Assembly (NCBI GenBank): GCA_001412365.1
Contig: LKUE01000290.1
Coordinates: forward strand, 1-12,085
Reading direction: 5' to 3'
Length of the DNA stretch: 12,085 bases
Source: Desulfuromonas sp. SDB
GTDB taxonomy: Bacteria; SDB-A
Each line of letters opens with the position of its first letter. Within the stretch, counting starts at the first letter, position 1. The notes beneath the pieces were generated by a model that saw only the letters and a program-made list of their open reading frames with translations, was not told the DNA's origin and did no database searches. A program made the position numbers and the translations under genes. Of the stretch, positions 1 to 6,961 are shown one piece after another.

Positions 1-170
1 TTCAGACTTTTATAGATAATTTATCCCAGGTTACTATGGGAGAGTTTGTAATAGAAAATGCAAATGAGTTTATCATTTGTGATGTGAGAAACAATCATAA
101 GAAATTATTGAGTTATTTTGATATAGGTGAAAAAGAATTTTTGGATTATAAAAAATTAAGTATACTATAA
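1..170 (+). CDS. C-terminal end of an unrecognised protein (5'-truncated by the window)
   Basis: An open frame runs from the window edge (codons in phase from base 3) to a TAA at 168-170, giving about 55 residues. The visible tail is mixed alpha/beta in look, with VTMGEFVIENANEFIICDV followed by a lysine- and hydrophobic-rich stretch ending KKLSIL. There is no stop in this frame, and codon use matches the other genes, so it is probably the end of a real gene entering from the left. I recognise no domain. The downstream gene starts about 185 bases later, so an operon link is uncertain. Confidence 0.6.
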   Translation, partial: QTFIDNLSQVTMGEFVIENANEFIICDVRNNHKKLLSYFDIGEKEFLDYKKLSIL

Positions 171-355
171 AATAAATCTTATATTATGATATTACGTGTG
201 ATAGGTTTTTAAAAGGTTGAAGTTGGGCATAAAGGAATATACTATACCAATATTCAGCTTAATCATCAAAATCATCTGGTAAAATTTACAGTTATAGATT
301 AATAATATATTTCTTTTATTGATTTATTTATAGGAAATTAATAAGATTTTGTTTA
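171..355. other. AT-rich intergenic region upstream of the cyclase gene
   Basis: This stretch is very AT-rich and holds no convincing gene. It presumably carries the promoter of the cyclase gene at 356. A TTTACA hexamer at 285-290 is followed by AT-rich sequence, but no well-spaced TATAAT-like box stands out, so I do not call a promoter. The only purine-rich ribosome-binding candidate, AGGAAA at 332-337, lies about 18 bases from the ATG. That is far for a Shine-Dalgarno, so translation of the large gene may be weak or SD-independent. No GC-rich terminator hairpin follows the partial gene on the left. Confidence 0.5.
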
Positions 356-3300
356 ATGATTAAACATCAACAGTCAATGCATCCTTACCTACCTTGTTTT
401 ATTCAGGAGAAATTTTTAAACAATAATTTTAAGGGGCAATTTCCTTCCTTTGCCATTAATATAGATATATCCGGGTTTACTTCCCTAACTGAGCAGTTAG
501 TTTCCCACGGAAAATCAGGAAGCGAAGAATTATATAAAGTCATCAGGGAAATCTTCGATCCAATAATTTTAAGCATCTATGCGCACTGCGGTTTTATCTC
601 CACTTTTTCAGGAGATTCTTTGGTTGCATTATTCATACTTGGCATAGAGCACCTATATATTCCTCAACACTGTATTTCTGCTTTGAAGGAGATAAGTCAG
701 CATTTTAAATTAAATCATCTTATTGAAACTGCCTACGGAAGTTTCCCCGTAAAAGTTCGAATAGGTGCCGCCCAAGGAATAACTAAATGGGGGATATTAA
801 GCGATGGTGAAAACTTTCATTACTATTTCCGAGGAGAAGCAATTGATAAATCTATCCAAGCAGAGAAAAAAGCAGAGATGGTTGATTATTACTTAGATAA
901 TGAAATAAAACAGTTAAAAAATCTTCCCCAAATTTCTCCTCCATCAGACCTCTTTGTATCTACTTCTATTGAAACCCGCATATTGCAGTTATTCCTTCCT
1001 TCTGAATTTAACCTGTGGAAAGGAGGAGAATTCAGACATGTAGCCAGCATCTTTATCAAAATCCATAACCATTTCAATCATAGTGATCTACAGAATCTAT
1101 TCGAAAAAATCTCTCCAATTATAAAATCTCGTGGAGGTTTTTTTTCCAGAATTGAGTTTGGAGATAAAGGTTTAGTATTTCTTGTATTTGTAGGCTTTCC
1201 AGTCTCATATCAGGATAACTTATTTAAAGCTTTTGGGATTATTGAAAATTTAAATTCAGTATTCAATCATTTTTCCATTCCGATCAAATCTTCAATAGGC
1301 GTAACTTCAGGATTAGTATATGCAGGTGAATCGGGAAGTAAATTAAGATCAGAGTTAACTTGCCATGGGGATGTGGTGAATATCTCCGCCCGTCTAGCAA
1401 TATCCTATCCACGGGGTGGAGTTTTCTGTACCTCAGAAGTTGTTGATCAGGCTAAAAAGTATGCTGATTTTCAGTATATTGAAGACAATACATTTAAAGG
1501 TAAAACTCACTCCCTCCCTGTTTATCGCTTCATCAGATTAAACGACACCTCCGAGCTGCTGCTTTCTGATGTCCAATTAATTGGTCGCAAATCTGAATTT
1601 CAGCTTCTCAAAACCTCATTAGACCGCTTATCCAGTCATAAGAAATTTAGTGGAGTTATTGAAATTTCTGGGGACATGGGCATGGGGAAATCTAAACTCA
1701 TTCAATCTCTGCACTGGAGATATCCAAATTTAGATAATGATTTCAACTGGTTTTATATAAAGTACTTTGATTTAGTTCAAATTCCCTTTAATGGACTGAG
1801 AAAAAAATTAATAAACTATTTTGATCTTCAACAAAACAGCAGTAATGACTACTTAAAGCAGAAAATAAATGATTTCTGTAATCATCCAAATTTTCCGGAC
1901 GAGATTAAAAAAGATCTAAATATCATTAAAAATAACTTAGTAAAAGTATTGGAAAATCATGACGAATACTCCAGTGAATCCTGGTTAAATCTCCAACAAT
2001 TAAAACAACTTTACAAAACTTTTTTAAAGTCAATATGTCACCTGAAGCCAACCATAATAATTCTAGAAGATATCCAATGGATAAATACCGAAGATATAAA
2101 GTTTTTTTCCTATCTAACCAACAATATTGACGAGATTCCTTTGCTAATTATTATCACCTCCCGAGATGAAGCTGCCTTTGATAATTTTAAATTTTCCCCG
2201 GAGACAGAAATTAATAAAATTCAACTAAATCCTCACCCTCCTGAACATATATATTCCTATGCTCAAGCGCTTATGGGCAATGAAAATATAAATTCAGATT
2301 TATTTGATTTCATTAAACAGAAATCTCTGATGATACCTTTATACATTGAACAGTGGATGATTCATTTAAAGCAACAAAATTACATCCAATCTAAAAACAA
2401 TGAAATCTTCCTTGCTCAAACTGAGCAAGATCTTCCTGCAAGTCTTGATCAGTTAATCATTTCACGAATTGATTCAGCAGGAATCGAGGTAAAAAAACTC
2501 ATTCAACAAGCAAGTATAATAACCCACCGTATTTCATCTAAAATTTTAAATGAACTCATGGGTGAAGGTATTAGCAATAATTTAATTATTGGCCGGGCAG
2601 TTCAGGCAAATTTTTTGCAAGTTGATCAGCACAATTCAACTTCCCGGGAAACTTATTACATATTTTCCAACCAGCTAATAAGAGATGCTGCTTACTACAT
2701 GCAGCTGGAAAAGGAAAGAAAAGTAACTCACTTAAAGATCATTACGATTATTGAAAAAATTTACCACCGGTTTATAGAATCCTGGTTTGAGGTGCTCTGC
2801 TTCCATGCCAATTTAAGCAAAGATAATAAGAAACTAATTTTCTACCTTGAAAAATCAGCAGATTATTACTTTAAAAAATACAACTATAAAAAGGCAGCAG
2901 ACAAATATACAGTACTATTATCCAATGCTAAAAATCCTAGTTTAAAATTACAAACACTTTTAAATCTTAGTGCAGTTATTTCAGAAACAGGTCCTTATCT
3001 AAAATCGAAGTCATATGCCGAAAAAGCTTTATCCTCATCAAAAAAAATTAATGATTTTCAAGGTATAATACGTAGTTGTTATATTTTAGGAAAAGTTTAC
3101 ATGAGAATGGGAGAATATGAAAAATCGCTGAATATGTCTTATCAATGTATTGAATTCTCCAAAAAATACAAAAATACTAAATACCACGCTGATGCTTATA
3201 CCATTATCGGTCAAATTTACCGTTATCAATCTAAATTTGACCGAGCTTTTGAAAATTTCCAGCAAAATTTAAAATTAAGCGAACAAATTGGTGATTTAAG

Positions 3301-4306
3301 CGGGATGGCTATATCCATGATAAATTCTGGCTTAATTTTAGTTAAACAGAACCGCTGTACTCAAGCGATGAACTATTATCAAAGGGCTTATGATATTGCA
3401 AAAAAAGTAGATCACAAAGTACTTATGGTATCTGCTTTAGGAAATATGGGTATTGTACACTTCAAACAGGGTTATCCCCAAAAATTTTTTAAGAATACTC
3501 GAAAATTAATCAGATTAGCCCAAAAAACTGGAAATACACGCCTTGAAATTAGAGGTTATATTGAAAAAGCCATCCATTATGCCAGATTGAAAAAATTTAA
3601 ATATGCCCTTAATAATTTGAACAGAGCACTTGATCTTGCCTTGGAACAGGGAGATCAGGATGAAATGATTAAGATTTATTTAAACATCGGTCAGGTTTTG
3701 ATGGATCAACAGAAATACAATCAAAGTATTGAATATTTGAAGAAAAGTTTAAAAATATGCATTAACTCCAGCACCCAGGAAAATCTTGGAAACATATACA
3801 ATAATCTGGGTACTAATTACTATTCAGTAGATAATTATCTTGACGCTCTGAAATACTACCATCTCGCTTTTAATATCCGAAAAAAGATTAGGGTTAATGC
3901 AGAAGAAAGTCTTCACAATATTATTCAAATTTTGTTAATAAAACAAAAAATTACTTGGGCAAAAAAATTTTCCAATATTATGTCGGATATGGCTGAGGAA
4001 AATAAAAGCATTATTCATCAAATTATGAGTTCGGTAAATCTGGCTAGATGTCATATATACCACAAAGAATACGAAAAGGCTAAATTACTTTTAGAAAAAA
4101 CATTAAGTCAGTCAAGATCTAATAAATACGACAAATGGGAAAATTTCAGTATATATTATTTAGCTGAAATTGAACTAAATCTACAAAATATCAACCAGGC
4201 AAAAGAATTAATAAAACAATTAGAAAAAAATACAAAAAAGGAGTTTGGAAAGAGCTTTAAGTTTGAACTGAAAAAATTAATGAGAAAATTAAATCAATTA
4301 AATTAA
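356..4306 (+). CDS. Soluble-adenylyl-cyclase-like protein: tandem class III cyclase domains, P-loop ATPase, TPR tail
   Basis: Predicted cytoplasmic enzyme making cAMP from ATP, laid out like animal soluble adenylyl cyclase (ADCY10). Domain C1 is about residues 28-185 and carries the two metal-binding aspartates, D37 (NIDISGFT) and D87 (FSGDS). Domain C2 is about 225-395 and carries the substrate lysine K271 (FGDKG), T335, and the transition-state pair N342/R346 (GDVVNISAR). Together these would form one active site plus one degenerate pseudo-site. An AAA_16/STAND-like ATPase follows: Walker A GDMGMGKS (439-446), Walker B IIILEDIQW (567-575) and ITSRDE (600-605). Residues 820-1316 are TPR repeats, for example around 905-935, 945-975, 985-1015, 1065-1095, 1105-1135 and 1145-1175. 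No membrane segment is seen. ATG 356 follows an in-frame stop at 320-322; the SD is weak. ATP rather than GTP specificity is inferred from the lysine and threonine. Confidence 0.9.
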   Translation: MIKHQQSMHPYLPCFIQEKFLNNNFKGQFPSFAINIDISGFTSLTEQLVSHGKSGSEELYKVIREIFDPIILSIYAHCGFISTFSGDSLVALFILGIEHLYIPQHCISALKEISQHFKLNHLIETAYGSFPVKVRIGAAQGITKWGILSDGENFHYYFRGEAIDKSIQAEKKAEMVDYYLDNEIKQLKNLPQISPPSDLFVSTSIETRILQLFLPSEFNLWKGGEFRHVASIFIKIHNHFNHSDLQNLFEKISPIIKSRGGFFSRIEFGDKGLVFLVFVGFPVSYQDNLFKAFGIIENLNSVFNHFSIPIKSSIGVTSGLVYAGESGSKLRSELTCHGDVVNISARLAISYPRGGVFCTSEVVDQAKKYADFQYIEDNTFKGKTHSLPVYRFIRLNDTSELLLSDVQLIGRKSEFQLLKTSLDRLSSHKKFSGVIEISGDMGMGKSKLIQSLHWRYPNLDNDFNWFYIKYFDLVQIPFNGLRKKLINYFDLQQNSSNDYLKQKINDFCNHPNFPDEIKKDLNIIKNNLVKVLENHDEYSSESWLNLQQLKQLYKTFLKSICHLKPTIIILEDIQWINTEDIKFFSYLTNNIDEIPLLIIITSRDEAAFDNFKFSPETEINKIQLNPHPPEHIYSYAQALMGNENINSDLFDFIKQKSLMIPLYIEQWMIHLKQQNYIQSKNNEIFLAQTEQDLPASLDQLIISRIDSAGIEVKKLIQQASIITHRISSKILNELMGEGISNNLIIGRAVQANFLQVDQHNSTSRETYYIFSNQLIRDAAYYMQLEKERKVTHLKIITIIEKIYHRFIESWFEVLCFHANLSKDNKKLIFYLEKSADYYFKKYNYKKAADKYTVLLSNAKNPSLKLQTLLNLSAVISETGPYLKSKSYAEKALSSSKKINDFQGIIRSCYILGKVYMRMGEYEKSLNMSYQCIEFSKKYKNTKYHADAYTIIGQIYRYQSKFDRAFENFQQNLKLSEQIGDLSGMAISMINSGLILVKQNRCTQAMNYYQRAYDIAKKVDHKVLMVSALGNMGIVHFKQGYPQKFFKNTRKLIRLAQKTGNTRLEIRGYIEKAIHYARLKKFKYALNNLNRALDLALEQGDQDEMIKIYLNIGQVLMDQQKYNQSIEYLKKSLKICINSSTQENLGNIYNNLGTNYYSVDNYLDALKYYHLAFNIRKKIRVNAEESLHNIIQILLIKQKITWAKKFSNIMSDMAEENKSIIHQIMSSVNLARCHIYHKEYEKAKLLLEKTLSQSRSNKYDKWENFSIYYLAEIELNLQNINQAKELIKQLEKNTKKEFGKSFKFELKKLMRKLNQLN

Positions 4307-4587
4307 TTTCCATCCTGATCGTACTGTTCATCTCCTTCTTCAAAAATTTCCACTTGATCATGAAAATATACTTTTGCCCCTGATTGGATTTCCAATCCCC
4401 CCTTCATAGATACATTTTTACCAAAATGTACTTCAGCCCCTTTTTCAATGAAAATTTTAGGCACCACAAACTGATAAATACATCCGCAATGCTGACACTT
4501 AAACCGGTTATGCTTGATTTTCTTTATATCCATAGATCCGCACTGAACACATTGTTGTTCAAAAAATTTTCCTCGTCTTCTTTTCAT
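4303..4587 (-). CDS. Small zinc-ribbon protein with a beta-helix-like C-terminal half
   Basis: A 94-residue protein. After a basic start (MKRRRGKFF) comes a zinc ribbon with two CxxC knuckles, C13/C16 and C31/C34, plus an extra C36. Residues 45-82 alternate glycine and short hydrophobic strands (IEKGAEVHFGKN, MKGGLEIQSGAKVYF). This resembles two or three rungs of a short left-handed hexapeptide or bactofilin-like beta-helix. The tail is acidic (EEGDEQYDQDG). The ATG is preceded by AAGGGGG (4591-4597 on the plus strand), only three bases away. Its stop overlaps the stop of the convergent cyclase gene by four bases. No function is recognised. A nucleic-acid or protein-binding ribbon joined to an oligomerising rung is possible. 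The gene is convincing because of the paired cysteines and the SD. Confidence 0.75.
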   Translation of the reverse strand: MKRRRGKFFEQQCVQCGSMDIKKIKHNRFKCQHCGCIYQFVVPKIFIEKGAEVHFGKNVSMKGGLEIQSGAKVYFHDQVEIFEEGDEQYDQDGN

Positions 4588-4609
4588 AATCCCCCTTAAT
4601 TAAAGAACT

Positions 4610-4634
4610 ACAATTGATTTTTGAAATCAATTGT
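4610..4634. repeat. Perfect inverted repeat, 11-bp arms and 3-base loop
   Basis: ACAATTGATTT (4610-4620) and AAATCAATTGT (4624-4634) are exact reverse complements separated by TTG. The element lies 22 bases upstream of the minus-strand zinc-ribbon ATG and about 65 bases upstream of the TATAAT of the divergent beta-helix gene. It is AT-rich and lies between divergent genes, so an operator or 5'-leader hairpin is more likely than a terminator. Confidence 0.6.
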
Positions 4635-4636
4635 AC

Positions 4637-4663
4637 AGCAAATTCATTTTGCTAATTAGCTAA
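4637..4663. repeat. Two further small palindromes next to the large inverted repeat
   Basis: AGCAAA (4637-4642) pairs with TTTGCT (4648-4653) across a five-base loop. It runs directly into the perfect 10-bp palindrome GCTAATTAGC (4651-4660), which overlaps TTAGCTAA (4656-4663). With the repeat at 4610-4634 this gives a dense dyad-symmetry block of about 54 bases in a divergent intergenic region. Protein binding sites are a plausible reading, but AT-rich DNA produces short palindromes by chance. Confidence 0.4.
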
Positions 4664-4698
4664 AAACAAATTGTTATTAAAAATTTTTATATTTAAAA

Positions 4699-4704
4699 TA
4701 TAAT
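4699..4704 (+). promoter_or_regulatory. -10 box (TATAAT) of the beta-helix protein gene
   Basis: A consensus TATAAT at 4699-4704 would place the transcription start near 4711, just before the Shine-Dalgarno. No good -35 lies at 17 bases. TTGTTA at 4671-4676 is 22 bases upstream, which is too far for a standard promoter and hints at activator dependence or a chance match. Confidence 0.45.
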
Positions 4705-4720
4705 GTAACTACACTTATAT

Positions 4721-4728
4721 GGAGGTGG
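4721..4728 (+). promoter_or_regulatory. Shine-Dalgarno GGAGGTGG that fixes the start at 4731
   Basis: GGAGGTGG overlaps an upstream in-frame ATG at 4719, which therefore cannot be the start it serves. The next ATG at 4731 is two bases beyond the motif and begins a clean signal peptide (MKKFIFVLGFAF). This decides the start in favour of 4731. Confidence 0.8.
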
Positions 4729-4730
4729 AA

Positions 4731-6347
4731 ATGAAAAAATTTATTTTTGTTTTAGGATTCGCCTTCATCACTGCCATTACGCTAAATTCAGACACCTTTT
4801 ATGTGGATGGTAATGATCCCCTTGCTAACAATTCAAATCCGGGAACCATAAATTTACCCTGGTTAACCATTCAACATGCTGCTGATCAGTTAATGCCAGG
4901 AGATACAGTATTCATACGCAATGCAGTTTATCATGAAAATGTGATCACAACCCGAAGCGGTAACATTAATCAGGGATATATTGTTTTTTCTACTTATCCC
5001 GGTGAAAATTTTACCCTTGATGGGACAGGAGTTGGAGACCACACTGGATTAAGAATTTATCATTCTTTTATAATCATTGACGGATGGGAAATATCAAACT
5101 GGACTGAAAATGGAATATGGATTAGTGAAGCTCATAATATTTTTATCAATAACTGCGATGTACATGATGTTTTCTACGGGATTGGAATCTCCGACAGTAC
5201 TCATGATTTCGAACTCAACAATGTGGAGCTGTACAATTTTGACCTTTACGGTTTTGACGCCTCTCCGGGCAATGGAGCATGTTATAATGGGATCCTCAAC
5301 AACTGCATTGCCCGAAATGCCAGAGATCCGCAACAAAATGTTGACGGATTTGCCCTGGGTCACGGAGATCAACATAACTTCACCTTTAATCACTGCACTG
5401 CCTACGATGTTTTTGACGGATTTGACATCAGCTCCCGAAATACCTCCCTCAATTCCTGCAGGGCTTACAACTGTTGGAATGGAGGATTCAAGTTATGGGA
5501 AGATTCAGTAGTATTGATAAATTGCATCGGATACAACTGCACTGGATCAAATGTTGAACTGGACTGGAGTGGAAATCCCACCCGCACTGAAATAATTAAT
5601 AGCACTTTCTACGGAGCTCAAACCTACACTATTTGGATAGAAAATCAAAATGATACCTTATATCTGTTCAACAGTATTCTTTCCGGAGGAGACAATATCG
5701 GGTTGGCTTTTGAACAGTACAGTACTGATAATTATTTCGGCAACTGCAATTTATTTCACAATTACAATCAATCCAGGGCAATTGCAGTAGCCTACACTGA
5801 TGAATTTTCTTTATCCGATGTACAAAGCGGAATTTGGACCTCCTACTCCAATCAGGATTCTAATTCAATTGTGGAATTCAATCCTGCAAATATCTTCCTG
5901 GATTACAACTCCGGTGATTTTCATCTTTGTCCTCAAAGTCCTGCAATAGACCAGGCTTCCGGACAATATGCTCCAAATTATGATTTTGAAGGGAATCCCC
6001 GACCGTATGGATCCGGATACGACATCGGTGCTTATGAATATCAAGGAGTGGGAGTAGAGGAAATTAATACAATTTATTTCAATCACCACAGTGCAACTTC
6101 CATTATTATCAATAACTGTTCAATTCAAATTATTTTCAGTATTGACAGCATAGAAGATGTTAATTTATCCATATACAACCTGGCAGGACAAAAAATTGAT
6201 CAAATAATTTCATCCCCCCTGATCCCTGGAACCTACTGTTACCACTGGGATGTAAATAAACATGATATTTGCCACAATCAACTCCTCTATGCAATTTTAA
6301 CTGCAGGTGAACAAACTTATGTGGCTAAAATCATTGTTATGGAATAA
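4731..6347 (+). CDS. Secreted right-handed beta-helix protein, polysaccharide-lyase-9-like, with T9SS-type C-terminal domain
   Basis: A 538-residue exported protein. Residues 1-19 are a signal peptide. The segment 22-72 (FYVDGNDPLANN, GDTVFIRNAVYHENV) is the usual entry to parallel beta-helix surface proteins. Rungs continue to about 345 with repeated NNC / INC / LNSC turns. Residues D205 (VDGFA), D229 and D232 (FDGFD) and K254 (GGFKL) match in order, and roughly in spacing, the calcium aspartates and catalytic lysine of family 9 pectate lyases such as Pel9A. A lyase acting on acidic polysaccharide is therefore a reasonable inference, not proven. Residues 400-437 (SPAIDQAS...DIGAYEYQ) are a choice-of-anchor-Q-like cap. 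Residues 445-538 (LSIYNLAGQKI, PGTYCYHWDV) form an FlgD-Ig-like sorting domain, suggesting surface export. The start is set by the SD at 4721-4728; an ATG 12 bases upstream is rejected. Confidence 0.85.
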   Translation: MKKFIFVLGFAFITAITLNSDTFYVDGNDPLANNSNPGTINLPWLTIQHAADQLMPGDTVFIRNAVYHENVITTRSGNINQGYIVFSTYPGENFTLDGTGVGDHTGLRIYHSFIIIDGWEISNWTENGIWISEAHNIFINNCDVHDVFYGIGISDSTHDFELNNVELYNFDLYGFDASPGNGACYNGILNNCIARNARDPQQNVDGFALGHGDQHNFTFNHCTAYDVFDGFDISSRNTSLNSCRAYNCWNGGFKLWEDSVVLINCIGYNCTGSNVELDWSGNPTRTEIINSTFYGAQTYTIWIENQNDTLYLFNSILSGGDNIGLAFEQYSTDNYFGNCNLFHNYNQSRAIAVAYTDEFSLSDVQSGIWTSYSNQDSNSIVEFNPANIFLDYNSGDFHLCPQSPAIDQASGQYAPNYDFEGNPRPYGSGYDIGAYEYQGVGVEEINTIYFNHHSATSIIINNCSIQIIFSIDSIEDVNLSIYNLAGQKIDQIISSPLIPGTYCYHWDVNKHDICHNQLLYAILTAGEQTYVAKIIVME

Positions 6348-6402
6348 TTAATAAATATGCCGGTAAAATTAATCAACATAATAATAATCTTAGATACTTA
6401 CA

Positions 6403-6410
6403 AAGGAGGA
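6403..6410 (+). promoter_or_regulatory. Strong Shine-Dalgarno AAGGAGGA pointing to an ATT start
   Basis: AAGGAGGA is a near-perfect anti-SD match. No ATG, GTG or TTG lies at normal spacing in the downstream frame. The in-frame codon at correct spacing (6415-6417) is ATT. The first TTG in frame (6430) is about 20 bases away. Confidence 0.65.
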
Positions 6411-6414
6411 ATTC

Positions 6415-6900
6415 ATTAATTTTAAAACATTGTTAATTTTAGTAATCACAACTGTAATTGCAGCTAACTGTTCCCACCATGTTGATAATTATCAGGAAGA
6501 AACTCCCCGTATGGTTGTTCAGAAATTTTACAATGCTCTGGTTAATGGGGAAATATCCAAAGCTGCTTACTACCTTTCGGAAAAATTTGCTCTAGATATG
6601 ATTGAGTTGATGGGAGGAATGGACAGACTTTATCAAGAGTTACAGTTAATTGCTTTTGCTTTTGGCAATTCATCAGAACTTCCCCTTACTTATGATCAGT
6701 TGATGGAAATGACTGAAAAAGAAGTAGTAGTATTTTTAATATATGTTTTAGGAAAAGACGAATTTGACAATTTCAGATTGGAAATACTTTCAGAGGAAAT
6801 TGACGGAAATCAAGCCGTAGTTGAAATTAATAATTTCGATGAAGTTGAAATTCATTTAATAAAAGAAAGCGGTAAGTGGAAAATTTATCCTGATTTTTAA
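6415..6900 (+). CDS. Small probable lipoprotein with NTF2/DUF4878-like domain, probable ATT start
   Basis: From ATT 6415 the protein is 161 residues and opens (M/I)NFKTLLILVITTVIAANC. This gives a lysine n-region, a hydrophobic core and a cysteine at position 19. The -1 residue is Asn, so the lipobox is atypical but tolerable. From the conventional TTG at 6430 the charged n-region would be lost and the SD would be about 20 bases away, so 6415 is preferred. The body (PRMVVQKFYNALVNGEISKA ... VEIHLIKESGKWKIYPDF) has the shape of DUF4878/NTF2-like proteins: a helix with KFY-AL-GE, then curved strands ending in 'SGKWKI'. Such proteins usually sit in the envelope with unknown ligands. It follows the beta-helix gene by 67 bases on the same strand without an obvious terminator, so co-transcription is possible. 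Confidence 0.75.
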   Translation: MNFKTLLILVITTVIAANCSHHVDNYQEETPRMVVQKFYNALVNGEISKAAYYLSEKFALDMIELMGGMDRLYQELQLIAFAFGNSSELPLTYDQLMEMTEKEVVVFLIYVLGKDEFDNFRLEILSEEIDGNQAVVEINNFDEVEIHLIKESGKWKIYPDF

Positions 6901-6961
6901 TTTTCCGCTAATAATTTTTCTAGTATGAAATTAAAATCAGAAGTTTTTTAGGGAAATTTCA

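Noticed and set aside
217-282. Small open frame of 21 codons starting TTG in the first intergenic gap
   Set aside because: It has no Shine-Dalgarno and no recognisable sequence, and it is isoleucine-rich as expected from AT-rich noncoding DNA.
889-1077. Short minus-strand frame within the cyclase gene
   Set aside because: It is a shadow of the C1-C2 linker coding sequence with no start signal.
4384-4599. Plus-strand frame opposite the zinc-ribbon gene
   Set aside because: The minus strand has the paired CxxC motifs and a good SD; the plus frame has neither.
4610-4634. Rho-independent terminator
   Set aside because: The stem is AT-rich without a T-tract, and it lies between divergent genes where no transcript should end.
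4719-4730. In-frame ATG at 4719 as start of the beta-helix protein
   Set aside because: It overlaps the GGAGGTGG ribosome-binding site and adds MEVE before a signal peptide that begins cleanly at the ATG at 4731.
5077-5511. Open frames on both strands inside the beta-helix gene (also 5865-6089 minus)
   Set aside because: They lie wholly inside a well-supported coding frame, lack SDs and have no domain features.
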